Shown: in pieces, positions 38,210 through 47,309 of the stretch
How the letters are laid out: each line of letters starts with the position of its first letter
How positions within the stretch are numbered: the stretch's first letter is position 1
From: Streptosporangium becharense
Lineage (GTDB): Bacteria; Actinomycetota; Actinomycetes; Streptosporangiales; Streptosporangiaceae
NCBI RefSeq assembly: GCF_014204985.1
Contig: NZ_JACHMP010000001.1
Location: 3,906,001-3,970,000 of the forward strand
Length of the DNA: 64,000 bases
Reading direction: 5' to 3'
Made by a program: the position numbers and the translations under genes
Notes under the pieces: generated by a model
What the model saw: only the letters and a program-made list of their open reading frames with translations
What the model was told of the DNA's origin: nothing
Databases searched by the model: none

Positions 38210-39535
38210 TCAGGCGAGATCGGGGCCCGGCGTGTCGACCCCGATGTGCTCCGGCGGCGATCCGGTGCCGAACGTGTCGCGCAGGCGAAGCTCCTGCTCG
38301 ATCACACCGGCCAGGCGCCGGACACCTTCACGGATGCGCTCGGGCTCCGGGTAGCAGTACGACAGGCGTATCTGGCGCGCGCCGCCGCCGTCGGCGAAGA
38401 AACCGGTGCCCGGCACGAAGGCCACCCGCTCGGCCACCGCGCGCGGCAGCAGCGCCTTGGAGTCGAGCCCTTCCGGAAGGGTCGCCCAGACGAAGAAGCC
38501 GCCACCGGGGCGGGTCCAGGTGACTCCGGCGGGCATCAGGGCTTCCAGGGAGGACAGCATGGTGTCGCGGCGCTCGCGGTAGAGCTCCCGGAAGTTCTTG
38601 ATCTGCTCACGCCACGGCTGGGTGGCGAGATACTGCCCGACGGCGAGCTGGGTGAAGGTGGAGTGCGACAGCACCGCCGATTCCATCGCCAGCACCAGCT
38701 TGTCGCGGACGGCGTGCGGCGCCAGTGCCCAGCCGACCCGGAAGCCCGGGGCCAGGGTCTTGGAGAACGAGCCGAGATAGACGACTCCGTCGGCGCTGTC
38801 GGCGCGCAGTGCCCGCATGGGCTCGCCGTCGAAGCCGAGCATGCCGTAGGGGTTGTCCTCGACGATCAGCACGCCCGCCCGCTGGCAGATCTCCAGAACC
38901 TGCTGCCTGCGCACCGCGTTGAGCGTCACCCCGGCGGGGTTCTGGAAGGTGGGGATCGTGTAGAGGAACTTGATGCGGTTGCCCGCGCTCCGCAGCGCGT
39001 AGATGGTCTGGGCCAGCGACTCGGGAACGATCCCCTCGTCGTCCATGGCGATGTGGATGACCTTGGCCTGGTACGCGGAGAAGGTGCCCAGCGCTCCGAC
39101 GTAGGAGGGGCCTTCGGCGAGGATCACGTCACCCGGGTCGATGAAGATCCGGGTGACGAGGTCGAGCGCCTGCTGGGAGCCGACGGTCACGACGACGTCG
39201 TCGGCGTTGGCCTCGATCCCCTCCATGCGCATGACGTCGCAGATCTGCTCACGAAGGTGCGGATCGCCCTGGCCGGAGCCGTACTGCAACGCGACGGGCC
39301 CGCGCCGGGCCACCAGGTCGGAGACCAGGTCGCCCACCACGTCGAGCGGGAGGGCGGTGACGTAGGGCATGCCGCCGGCGAGCGAGACCACCTCGGGCCG
39401 CGACGCGACGGAGAAAAGAGCTCGAACCTCGGAGGCGACCATCCCGGCAGCTCGTGCTGCGTACCGATCGACGTGGGGGTCGATACGCGACCCGTGAGCC
39501 GCGATGGTCTGACCGTGATCTGAGTCTTGGGGCAC
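38210..39535 (-). CDS. PLP-dependent aminotransferase, class I/II
   Basis: A 441-residue fold-type I aminotransferase, close in pattern to 2-aminoadipate/aromatic aminotransferases (LysN, MocR-like catalytic domains). VSLAGGMPYVTALP, ALQYGSGQGDPHLREQI and the PLP-lysine region YLGSFSKTLAPGFRVGW at about residues 250-266 are visible, along with PGGGFFVWATLP. There is no N-terminal winged helix, so it is an enzyme, not a MocR regulator. GTG at 39535 follows AGGAGG at 6 bp. Substrate cannot be fixed. It is divergent from a GNAT gene. Confidence 0.9.
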   Translation of the reverse strand: MPQDSDHGQTIAAHGSRIDPHVDRYAARAAGMVASEVRALFSVASRPEVVSLAGGMPYVTALPLDVVGDLVSDLVARRGPVALQYGSGQGDPHLREQICDVMRMEGIEANADDVVVTVGSQQALDLVTRIFIDPGDVILAEGPSYVGALGTFSAYQAKVIHIAMDDEGIVPESLAQTIYALRSAGNRIKFLYTIPTFQNPAGVTLNAVRRQQVLEICQRAGVLIVEDNPYGMLGFDGEPMRALRADSADGVVYLGSFSKTLAPGFRVGWALAPHAVRDKLVLAMESAVLSHSTFTQLAVGQYLATQPWREQIKNFRELYRERRDTMLSSLEALMPAGVTWTRPGGGFFVWATLPEGLDSKALLPRAVAERVAFVPGTGFFADGGGARQIRLSYCYPEPERIREGVRRLAGVIEQELRLRDTFGTGSPPEHIGVDTPGPDLA

Positions 39536-39736
39536 GGTCCACCTCCTAGATCATGTGGAGCACGAATGCTCATACCAGAGAAACCAGGGTACGTCAGTGG
39601 TGGTGGTCGCCTGCGTGTGGGGACGGGACACCCTGAAACCACGCCCCCCTCTGAGCTACGATGCCAGCTGGAGACGCCGTTTTCGCGCGTTTTTCGCCAT
39701 GGCTTGCACTCGTCTCGCCAGGATTGGGGCCAACAG

Positions 39737-40357
39737 GTGTCGCGTCGGCTGGCAAACGTCACCCTCGACAATCTCGACGACCTGCCGCACCGCTGCCGGC
39801 GGTGCGTCTTCTGGGAGCTCGATCCCGTCAACGGGAACCGGGCGATGGAGGTGGGTGATCCCGGCTTGGAGAAGGAGGCGTGGATCTCCTCCACCCTCCT
39901 GGAGTGGGGCAGCTGCGGCAAGATCGTCTATGTCGACGGTGTGGCGGCCGGGTTCGTGCTCTACGCGCCGCCGCACTATGTTCCGCGTTCGGTGGCGTTC
40001 CCGACCTCCCCGGTCAGCGCCGACGCGGTGCTGCTGATGACCGCGCACATCATCCCCGAGTTCTCCGGCGGCGGCCTGGGCCGGATGCTCGTCCAGGGCG
40101 TGGCCAAGGATCTGACGCGGCGCGGGGTGCGGGCGATCGAGGCGTTCGGCGACCTGAAGTGGGAGCAGCCGGGTGCGTGCCTCATGCCCGCCGACTACCT
40201 GCTCTCGGTGGGATTCAAGACGGTACGACCCCATCTGCGATTCCCGCGGCTCCGGCTGGAGCTCAAGAACGCCATCTCATGGCGTGAGGACGTCGAGGTG
40301 GCACTGGAGAGGCTTCTCGGGTCCATGACCCCGGAACGGGCCCTGCGGCCGGTCTGA
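39737..40357 (+). CDS. GNAT-family N-acetyltransferase
   Basis: A 206-residue GNAT-fold protein. The start is placed at GTG 39737, where VSRRLANVTLDNLDDLPHRCRRCVFWELDP begins; the frame extends further left without conserved sequence. The Cys pair in HRCRRCVFWE near residues 18-25 is unusual for GNAT enzymes and may bind metal or be structural. The acetyl-CoA loop is FSGGGLGRMLVQGVAKDL. In actinobacteria this gene is a common neighbour of the parB-trx region. Substrate unknown. Confidence 0.85.
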   Translation: MSRRLANVTLDNLDDLPHRCRRCVFWELDPVNGNRAMEVGDPGLEKEAWISSTLLEWGSCGKIVYVDGVAAGFVLYAPPHYVPRSVAFPTSPVSADAVLLMTAHIIPEFSGGGLGRMLVQGVAKDLTRRGVRAIEAFGDLKWEQPGACLMPADYLLSVGFKTVRPHLRFPRLRLELKNAISWREDVEVALERLLGSMTPERALRPV

Positions 40358-40739
40358 GACGACCTGGGCCCTCCCGGGAAGGCGCCCGTCCTCGGCCCGT
40401 CCTCGGCCCGCCCTCCTCACCGGCCCGCCTCCGGCCCGGCGTCGGTCTGCCTCCCGCTCGGCCTGGCTCCCGCCCGGCCCGTCTTCCACTCGGCTCCGGC
40501 CCGGTCCTCCAGTTCGGCGCCGGTTCGGCTTCGTTCTCCGTCCGGGCCCTGTCCCGGCGCCATCTCCGTCTCGACTTCGCTTTCCCGCGGTGGAGGGGTT
40601 CCCCCGGCGCTCCCTCGGACGAAGGTGTTCCGAGCGTGGAAGAGCCCCCGCCGTCCGGCGGGGGCTCTTCCCGTGGGTGGGTTGCCGCTCGGAAGCGGTG
40701 GTACGGCGTGGCGCCGTGGGGTGCGACAGCCGCAGGGGG
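40358..40739. other. Intergenic low-complexity region
   Basis: C/G-rich low-complexity sequence between the convergent GNAT and trxA genes; no supported gene. It holds the strong hairpin at 40637-40670. Confidence 0.6.
40637..40670. terminator. Bidirectional terminator between GNAT gene and trxA
   Basis: GGAAGAGCCCCCGCCG and CGGCGGGGGCTCTTCC are exact inverted copies around a 2-nt centre, a very strong hairpin. Confidence 0.85.
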
Positions 40740-41063
40740 CTAGATGATGCCCTCGAGCTCGCGAAGCAGCATGGCCTTCGGCTTGGCGCCGATGATCTGC
40801 TTCACGACCTCTCCGTTCTTGTAGACGTTCAGGGTGGGAATCTGGAGTACGCCGTATTCGGTGGCGATGGCCGGATTCTCGTCGACGTTCAGCTTGACGA
40901 TGGTCAGCTTGTCGGCCTGCTCGCCGGCGATCTCCTCCAGGATCGGCGCGACCTGGCGGCACGGGCCGCACCACTCGGCCCAGAAGTCGACGATCACGGG
41001 CTTGTCGCTCTTGAGGACGTCGGCGGCGAAGCTGGCCTCCGTCACGTTCTTGATGCTGCCCAA
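40740..41063 (-). CDS. trxA: Thioredoxin
   Basis: A 107-residue thioredoxin. The active site WCGPC is at residues 31-35 (Cys32, Cys35), with the cis-Pro region VLQIPTLNVYKNGE. It reduces protein disulfides using electrons from TrxB. The start is TTG 41063 with GGAA upstream, giving MGSIKNVTEASFAADVL, which fits relatives' N-termini. It follows trxB by 29 bp in the sigM-anti-sigma-trxB-trxA arrangement. Confidence 0.97.
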   Translation of the reverse strand: MGSIKNVTEASFAADVLKSDKPVIVDFWAEWCGPCRQVAPILEEIAGEQADKLTIVKLNVDENPAIATEYGVLQIPTLNVYKNGEVVKQIIGAKPKAMLLRELEGII

Positions 41064-41092
41064 GGTTCCTGCTCTCCCTGTGTCGGTCGGCG

Positions 41093-42028
41093 TCAGTTGT
41101 CGTGGTACTCGGTCAGCCAGCGCTCGGCGTCGAGGGACGCGGCGCAGCCGGTGCCCGCAGCGGTGATCGCCTGGCGGTAGGTGTGGTCGACGACGTCGCC
41201 CGCGGCGAAGACGCCGTCCAGGTTCGTCCGGGTGGAGGGGGCCTCGACCTTGACGTAACCCTCGTCGTCGAGCTCGATCTGGCCCTTGAACAGCTCGTTG
41301 CGCGGGTCGTGCCCGATCGCGATGAACAGGCCGGTGGCCGCGATCTCGCTCTCCTCGCCGGTCTTGAGGTTGCGCACGCGCACGCCGCTCACCTTGGCGT
41401 CGCCCAGCACGTCGACGACCTCGCTGTCCCAGACGAAGCGGATCTTCTCGTTGGCGAACGCGCGGTCCTGCATGATCTTGCTGGCGCGCAGTTCGTCGCG
41501 GCGGTGCACGACGGTCACCGATCCGGCGAACCGGGTCAGGAAGATGGCCTCCTCCATGGCGGTGTCACCGCCGCCGACGACCACGATGTCCTGGCCGCGG
41601 AAGAAGAAGCCGTCACACGTTGCACACCACGACACGCCGTGGCCCGACAGGCGCTTCTCGTTGGGCACGCCCAGCTCGCGGTAACCGGAGCCGGTGGCCA
41701 GGATGACGGACTTGGCGAGGTAGGTGTCGGTGGCGGTCTTGACGACCTTGGGCGTCACGGTCAGGTCGACCTCGACCACGTCGTCGGCGACCAGGTCGGC
41801 GCCGAACCGTTCCGCCTGCTTGCGCATCGCGTCCATGAGGTCGGGCCCCATGATGCCGTCGGAGAAGCCCGGGTAGTTCTCCACCTCGGTGGTGTTCATG
41901 AGAGCGCCGCCCGCGGTGACCGAGCCCTCGAAGACCAGCGGCTTGAGGTCGGCGCGCGCAGAGTACACCGCCGCTGTGTAACCGGCGGGACCCGACCCGA
42001 TGATGATTACATTCCGGACGTCTGCCAC
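41093..42028 (-). CDS. trxB: Thioredoxin reductase
   Basis: A 311-residue NADPH-dependent flavoenzyme that reduces thioredoxin. The FAD motif GSGPAG is at residues 11-16, the redox pair CATC at 135-138, the NADPH motif [10 protein letters not shown], and the C-terminal FAD motif [13 protein letters not shown] 42028 (AAAGG upstream) is preferred; an upstream GTG or ATG would add 13 residues. It forms an operon with trxA. Confidence 0.97.
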   Translation of the reverse strand: MADVRNVIIIGSGPAGYTAAVYSARADLKPLVFEGSVTAGGALMNTTEVENYPGFSDGIMGPDLMDAMRKQAERFGADLVADDVVEVDLTVTPKVVKTATDTYLAKSVILATGSGYRELGVPNEKRLSGHGVSWCATCDGFFFRGQDIVVVGGGDTAMEEAIFLTRFAGSVTVVHRRDELRASKIMQDRAFANEKIRFVWDSEVVDVLGDAKVSGVRVRNLKTGEESEIAATGLFIAIGHDPRNELFKGQIELDDEGYVKVEAPSTRTNLDGVFAAGDVVDHTYRQAITAAGTGCAASLDAERWLTEYHDN

Positions 42029-42196
42029 TGCTGTGCCTTTCCCTGGTGTCGATGCCAACCGCGTCAACAGATCCTAGGCGTCCCTGATTCCCACCGGGCC
42101 CGGCGGCGTTCCGCCTCGCCGCAGGGCCGTGTATGCCCAGCCGGGAGCGGTCGGATCGGGGGAAACGGAAAGGCCCGTCGGGGAGAAACGGAAAGG

Positions 42197-42222
42197 CCCG
42201 GCACGGATCTCTCCGTGCCGGG
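42197..42222 (-). terminator. Terminator after the anti-sigma gene
   Basis: CCCGGCACGGA (42197-42207) and TCCGTGCCGGG (42212-42222) with TCTC loop; on the minus strand it is followed by CCTTTCC. It separates the sigM/anti-sigma unit from trxB. Confidence 0.85.
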
Positions 42223-42296
42223 CTCTTTCACACCGGGTGGGGACCACCGGAGCCGGAAGGCCCCGGAAGCTCACCTGGCGGGTGGTCGCGTGCCGG

Positions 42297-43199
42297 TCAC
42301 TTCCAGTGTGCGAAGCCGGGCTTGCGCACGTCGTCGCACTGCGGTCCCACGACGTGGACCCGCACCGTGTTCTTGGCCTGGTTGTGCCAGAAGAGCAGGA
42401 TGTTGGCCTCCTGCCCGTTGTAGTAACCCTGGTCGACGGCGAACGGGGACTTGCCGACCTTCGCCGAGACCTGGCGGACGCACTGGTCGATGGCGGGCGT
42501 CTCGGCGGAGCTGCTGATCGCCACCGGCCCGATGTAGTCGAGCAGCGACCCGCGTAGCTCGGCGTCGGTGTAGTTCCAGTTGCTGTCGGTCAGCGCGTAC
42601 TGGATCGTCTCCGCCGGCGCAGCCTCGGCGATCGAGGGCACCCGGGTCGGGCCGGACGCGGTGAGCGTTCCGTTCGCCAGGACCGTCGCCCCGATCACCG
42701 CCGCGGCCATGCCCGCCGCGGCGGCGGGCATCGCCCACCGGCGCCGCCGGGTCGCCTTGCGCCGCTTGGCGGGCACGATGGTGCCGTCGTCGCCGACGAC
42801 CCCCAGCCGCACGACCGGCTCGGGCTCACGCTCGGGCTCCGGCTCGGGAAGAGGCACGCTCTCCCACGGCGCGGACTCCTGGCGCGCCGCCGTCTCCCAT
42901 GGCGCGTCGCGCATTATGTCGTCCCAGGCCGGTGCTTCCACCAGCCCAACTCCACCTCCACGGAAGCTATCGGCCTCGGCCGCCAGCGCACGGTCGATCC
43001 TGAGCGCGACCCCCATCGGCATCGCCGGGGTGGGCGTGGCCGCGAGCATCTCTCGGACCGCCGCGAGGTCGGCGAGGCTTTCGCCACAGGGATCACAGAT
43101 CGCGAGATGTTCGCGCACCTGCATGGCCGTGGCGGTGTCGAGGAGACCCTCGGCCAGTTCGGCCAGGATCTCCAGGTCGTAGTGCGTATCACCCGTCAC
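42297..43199 (-). CDS. Anti-sigma factor (zinc-finger type) paired with SigM
   Basis: A 300-residue membrane anti-sigma protein. The N-terminal ZAS motif has His31, Cys35 and Cys38 (HLAICDPC), as in redox-responsive RsrA-like factors. A Pro/Glu-rich linker (EPEPEREPEP) follows, then a single transmembrane helix at about 155-175 (AMPAAAAGMAAAVIGATVLA) and an extracytoplasmic domain of about 120 residues. GTG start overlaps the sigM stop by 11 bp, so the two are coupled. It probably holds SigM inactive until stress is sensed. Confidence 0.9.
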   Translation of the reverse strand: MTGDTHYDLEILAELAEGLLDTATAMQVREHLAICDPCGESLADLAAVREMLAATPTPAMPMGVALRIDRALAAEADSFRGGGVGLVEAPAWDDIMRDAPWETAARQESAPWESVPLPEPEPEREPEPVVRLGVVGDDGTIVPAKRRKATRRRRWAMPAAAAGMAAAVIGATVLANGTLTASGPTRVPSIAEAAPAETIQYALTDSNWNYTDAELRGSLLDYIGPVAISSSAETPAIDQCVRQVSAKVGKSPFAVDQGYYNGQEANILLFWHNQAKNTVRVHVVGPQCDDVRKPGFAHWK

Positions 43200-43836
43200 G
43201 AAGTTCTGCTCCCTTCGCGGATGAGACGCGAGACAGGTTGGAACGGTTCCGTAGATGAGAAAGAATCGGGGCGAGTTTCGCCCGGCCGCGCGCGCATCGG
43301 CTTTTCACCGTGCCGCTCGGCACTTCGAGCACCTGTGCCGCGTCCTCGATGGAGTACCCCATCATGTCGACGAGCACGAGCGCGGCCCGCTGGTCGGCCG
43401 GCAGCAGCTTCAGCGCCGCCGACACCTCCATGGAGACCTCGCGCTCGGATGTCTGGTCGAGCACGGGGGTGTCGCGCTCCGCGGCCTGGACGAGCTCGTC
43501 GTCGGCCACCGGGCGGACGGATTTCCTGCGCATGCGGTCGAGGCATGCGTTGACCACGATGCGGTGCAGCCACGTGGTGACGGCAGCCTCACCGCGGAAG
43601 CTCGCGGCCTTGCGATAGGCCGAGACGAAGGCGTCCTGGACGGCGTCGGCCGCCTCGTCGGGGTCGCCCAGCGTGCGCAGGGCGACCGCCCACATGCGGT
43701 CTCGATGCCGCCTGACTATCTCACTGAAAGCGTGCGGATCCCCGGCGAGGTGGCGGGTCAGCAACTCGGCGTCGGGCACGGGGGCCTTCGCCTGTTGCTG
43801 CGCCGCCGACGGCGGGGTCTCGGGTGGGGAATTCAC
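43189..43836 (-). CDS. sigM: ECF-type RNA polymerase sigma factor SigM
   Basis: A 215-residue ECF sigma factor. Region 2 (DPHAFSEIVRRHRDRMWAVALRTLGDPDEAADAVQDAF) and region 4 (LLPADQRAALVLVDMMGYSIEDAAQVLEVPSGTVKSR) are both clear. The position next to an anti-sigma gene and trxB-trxA matches sigM of mycobacteria and streptomycetes. Target genes probably concern disulfide/oxidative stress and envelope functions. The upstream gap of 112 bp holds its promoter. Confidence 0.92.
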   Translation of the reverse strand: MNSPPETPPSAAQQQAKAPVPDAELLTRHLAGDPHAFSEIVRRHRDRMWAVALRTLGDPDEAADAVQDAFVSAYRKAASFRGEAAVTTWLHRIVVNACLDRMRRKSVRPVADDELVQAAERDTPVLDQTSEREVSMEVSAALKLLPADQRAALVLVDMMGYSIEDAAQVLEVPSGTVKSRCARGRAKLAPILSHLRNRSNLSRVSSAKGAELRDG

Positions 43837-43948
43837 AAGGAGAGTCCTGCTATACCGGTCCGGGGGAACACCACTACGGGATAGATGGTGCCATGAATTC
43901 TCCGATGATCGGCAAGAAGACTCATAAAGCAGATCAAACCATACTGGC

Positions 43949-45475
43949 TCACTTGACCGTGAGAATCTTCGCCTCCATCACCTGGCCGCGGAACCTGCCC
44001 TGGTAGTTGGGCATCTTGGTGAACCAGACGAGGACGTAGCGGCTCTTCTTCGGGGTCTCCGCCGTGTAGGTCTTCTCGCCCGACGCGCCGCCGAACTTGT
44101 GGGCCACGTCCAGGTCGCCGAGCGCCGCCTTGTCACCCAGCCTGAGCTCCACGGCGCCGCCCGAGGTGCCGCCGAAGTCGATCGAGACCTCCTTGATCGG
44201 CACGCTCTCGCCCATGTCCAGCAGCAGGCCGACGCCCTTCTTGAGATTTCCGAAGTCGGCGGAGTCGTACGTCTCGGAGTGCCAGTCGGTGGACTTCTTG
44301 CCGTCGATCGCGCCGGAGACCCACCTGTTGCCCTCCTCCCCGTCGCCCAGCGGGTCGAAGCCGGTGGCGGAGTCGGGCTTCACCTCGCGGGTGGCGACGC
44401 TCACGGTGGGCTTGGGGGCGGCGGTGGTCTGGTCGGCGTCCGGGGTGCCGGCGTTGCCGATGCTGCGGCCCAGAGCCCAGGCTCCCAGGCCCACGACCAC
44501 CATCATCACCAGCACGACGACCGTCATGACGACCTTGTTGGCCGTTCCCCCGCGGGCGGGAGCGGGCCGCTGCGGTTGTTGCTGCGGCTGGTAGGGCGGC
44601 TGGGCGGGGGCGGGCCGCTGGGGCGCCGCGGTGCCGATGCCCTCCGAGGGGGAGGCCGCCACCGGCAGCGAGGTCATGGGCATCGGCGCCGGCATGGGCA
44701 GCGGGGTGGGCCGCGCCACCGACGACAGCGCCTCGGCGACCTCGGCGGGCGTGACCAGCGGCTCCAGCGCGCGCTTGGTCTCGGGCAGGATCGTCCGGCA
44801 GGTGATGGTGTCGAGGTAGCCGGGGACGCCCGCGGTGACCTGTCGCGGTGTGCAGAAGTGGTCGTCGTCCACGGGGGCGATGGGCAACCCGCCGCTGTAG
44901 CGCTCGTCTCCGGGCCAGTGACCGGTCAGCCCGGCGTACAACAGACGGCCGAGGCCCTCGGCGTCGGTACGGGCCGGGTCGTCGCTGGTGACGTCGTCGA
45001 GGACGGCGTCGACGCCCAGGCCGAGCAGTTTGACCGTGTTTCCCGCCGTCCACACCAGGTGGTCGGGGCTCAGGCACAGGTGCGCGATGCCCGCCTCGTG
45101 CGCGTGGGCCATCGCCTCGGCGGCCTCGGCGACCATCGCCGCGGCCCGTTCCGGGTCGAGCGGGCCACCGGCGATCATGTCGCCGAAGCTCTCGCCGCTC
45201 ACCCACTCGCTGACGACGTAGACGCGGCCGTCGTCCTCGGTGGCGTCGAAGACCTGGGTGAGCCGGGGGTCGGTCAGCCTGCTGGCCGTGCGGGCGGCCG
45301 TCACCACCTCGTCGAGGCGGGGGAAGCCGGCGTCGAAGGTGTGGACCGCGACGGGACGGGCGAGCACCTCGTCGATCGCCTTCCACAGCGTGGCCCCGCC
45401 CGACTCGTGGACGCGGTCTTCCAGCCTGAAACGCTCGGCCAGCTTGGTGCCGGGCTCGACGGAGGGGGAGCTCAT
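43949..45475 (-). CDS. MurJ-associated membrane pseudokinase with C-terminal discoidin-like domain
   Basis: A 508-residue protein with an N-terminal protein-kinase-like fold (about 10-260), a Pro/Gln-rich linker, one transmembrane helix (about 312-336) and an extracellular C-terminal domain resembling F5/8 discoidin. It is a pseudokinase: the VAIK lysine is His45 (PVAVHTF), the HRD loop reads HLCLSPDHL at 132-140 without Asp, and no DFG is found. In Mycobacterium tuberculosis the equivalent domains are fused to MurJ (Rv3910). Here they are a separate gene just downstream of murJ. Likely it regulates MurJ through FHA-type partners. Confidence 0.88.
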   Translation of the reverse strand: MSSPSVEPGTKLAERFRLEDRVHESGGATLWKAIDEVLARPVAVHTFDAGFPRLDEVVTAARTASRLTDPRLTQVFDATEDDGRVYVVSEWVSGESFGDMIAGGPLDPERAAAMVAEAAEAMAHAHEAGIAHLCLSPDHLVWTAGNTVKLLGLGVDAVLDDVTSDDPARTDAEGLGRLLYAGLTGHWPGDERYSGGLPIAPVDDDHFCTPRQVTAGVPGYLDTITCRTILPETKRALEPLVTPAEVAEALSSVARPTPLPMPAPMPMTSLPVAASPSEGIGTAAPQRPAPAQPPYQPQQQPQRPAPARGGTANKVVMTVVVLVMMVVVGLGAWALGRSIGNAGTPDADQTTAAPKPTVSVATREVKPDSATGFDPLGDGEEGNRWVSGAIDGKKSTDWHSETYDSADFGNLKKGVGLLLDMGESVPIKEVSIDFGGTSGGAVELRLGDKAALGDLDVAHKFGGASGEKTYTAETPKKSRYVLVWFTKMPNYQGRFRGQVMEAKILTVK

Positions 45476-45670
45476 GGACGCCCCGCGCCGGTGAACACGA
45501 CAGCACCCTGCCAGGTCGGCATGTCACGACACATCACATGATGCCGGGTGGATCCGCCCACGCCCTCCTGCTTCCATTAGCCGCATGTCACCACACGCGT
45601 CGCACCATGGTAGTCCCGCGCCGGTTACGCCCGTGTTCGCCTTGTCAGACGCTTGGGACAAGTCTTTGGC

Positions 45671-47275
45671 TTACCGGCCTACCCGTCCTGCCACCATTCC
45701 AACGATCGAACTCACCTCGGGGATGCGCATCCGGTGGGCGATCGCCAAGTAAAGAACCATACCGACTCCTCCGCCCGCCGCCAGCATGACGGCCGCGCTC
45801 AGCGCGTTCAGCGCGGTCAGCTCCTGCGTCAGCCACAGTACGCCCAGCGCGACCGCCGCGGCCGGCAGCGCCGCCAGATACATGCGCGACAGCCCGGCGG
45901 CGACCGCGCGTCCGCCCAGGCCGTGCACCCGGCGGGAGGCCATGACCCAGGCGACCGCGGTGCCCGTCACGTACGCGACGGTGAAGGCCAGCGCCAGGCC
46001 CATCACGATGTAGCGGGCCGGGAGGAGGAAGTAGGCCGCGGTGCTGAGCGCCGCGTTCACCGCCACGTTGCCGGCGGCGAGGAGGACCGGGGTGCGGGTG
46101 TCGCCGAAGGCGTAGAAGACGCGCAGCAGCAGCTGGAAGACCGAGAACGGCACCAGCGCCAGCCCGAAGACTTGGAGCACGTTGCCGATGTAGACCGCCG
46201 AGTCGACGGTCATGTTGCCCCACGAGAAGATCAGCACGGTCACCGCGGGCCCCAGCACCATCAGCAGCAGCCCGGCGGGCACCAGCAGCACCGACACCAG
46301 CCGCACCCCCGAGGCGAACTCCTCGCCGACCGTGTCGAGCCGCCCGTCGTTGACCGCCCGGGTCATCCTGGGCAGCATCGCGGTGATCACCGAGACCGCG
46401 ATGATCCCGTACGGGAGCTGGAAGAACTGGTAGGCGTAGGAGTAGGCCGAGTTGCCCGCGCCGGGTACCTGTTCGCCCGCGCCGGTGGCGAGCCTGGTGG
46501 TGATCAGGAAGCCGAGCTGGCTGATCCCGACGTAGGCGAAGGTCCACACGGCGGTCCGGCCCATCTCGCCGAGCCCGGCGTCACGCAGGCCGAACCGGGG
46601 CCGGAACCGGAAGCCCACCCGGCGCAGGGCGGCGACGAGCACCAGGCACTGGGCCACGATCCCGGCGGTGGTGCCGACGCCCAGCAGGAACAGGTCGGCG
46701 TCCGTCACCGTGGCGATCTCCGACCCCGCCTCGCCGGCGACCACGTAGTAGACGACCGCGACACAGATCATCACGATGTTGTTCAGCACCGGTGCCCACA
46801 TCGGGGCGGCGTACCTGTCGTGGGTGTTGAGGATCGCGCCGGCGATCGCGCCGATCCCGAAGAAGGCGATCATCGGCAGGATGTACCGCGCGAGGGTGAC
46901 CGCGACCTCGGTCCGCCGGGCGTCCCAGCCGGTGCTGTAGAGGCCGATCAGCGGCCCGGCCAGCGCCACCGCGACCGCCGCGACCACCACCAGCGCGACG
47001 GTGCCGAGCGTCATCAGCCGCTGCTCGTAGGCGCGGCCCCCGTCGGGGTCGGCCTTCTGCCGCCGGATGATCATCGGCACCACGACGCTGCTCAGGACCC
47101 CGCCGATGAGCAGGTCGAACAGGATGAGCGGGATCGTGTACGCGACGTTGTAGGCGTCGCCGAGCGCGTAGGTCCCGATGGCCGCCGCGAGCACCGCGGT
47201 GCGGACGAAACCGGTGACGCGGGAGACCATCGTCCCCGCCGCCATGATCGCGCTCGCACGCAGGACCTTGCTCAT
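45671..47275 (-). CDS. murJ: Lipid II flippase MurJ (MviN)
   Basis: A 534-residue MATE-like flippase that moves lipid II across the membrane for peptidoglycan synthesis. It has 14 or so hydrophobic helices and the opening MSKVLRASAIMAAGTMVSRVTGFVRTAVLAAAIG typical of MviN. It ends shortly after the last helix, with no fused pseudokinase. The upstream DUF6049 gene is 34 bp away on the same strand, suggesting cotranscription. Confidence 0.95.
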   Translation of the reverse strand: MSKVLRASAIMAAGTMVSRVTGFVRTAVLAAAIGTYALGDAYNVAYTIPLILFDLLIGGVLSSVVVPMIIRRQKADPDGGRAYEQRLMTLGTVALVVVAAVAVALAGPLIGLYSTGWDARRTEVAVTLARYILPMIAFFGIGAIAGAILNTHDRYAAPMWAPVLNNIVMICVAVVYYVVAGEAGSEIATVTDADLFLLGVGTTAGIVAQCLVLVAALRRVGFRFRPRFGLRDAGLGEMGRTAVWTFAYVGISQLGFLITTRLATGAGEQVPGAGNSAYSYAYQFFQLPYGIIAVSVITAMLPRMTRAVNDGRLDTVGEEFASGVRLVSVLLVPAGLLLMVLGPAVTVLIFSWGNMTVDSAVYIGNVLQVFGLALVPFSVFQLLLRVFYAFGDTRTPVLLAAGNVAVNAALSTAAYFLLPARYIVMGLALAFTVAYVTGTAVAWVMASRRVHGLGGRAVAAGLSRMYLAALPAAAVALGVLWLTQELTALNALSAAVMLAAGGGVGMVLYLAIAHRMRIPEVSSIVGMVAGRVGR

Positions 47276-47309
47276 GCGTATTCCTCCGCTGGATGCTCGA
47301 AGCCGGGGC

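Noticed and set aside
43837..43948. Exact SigM promoter
   Set aside because: The gap upstream of sigM probably holds an autoregulated promoter, but I could not find convincing -35/-10 elements.
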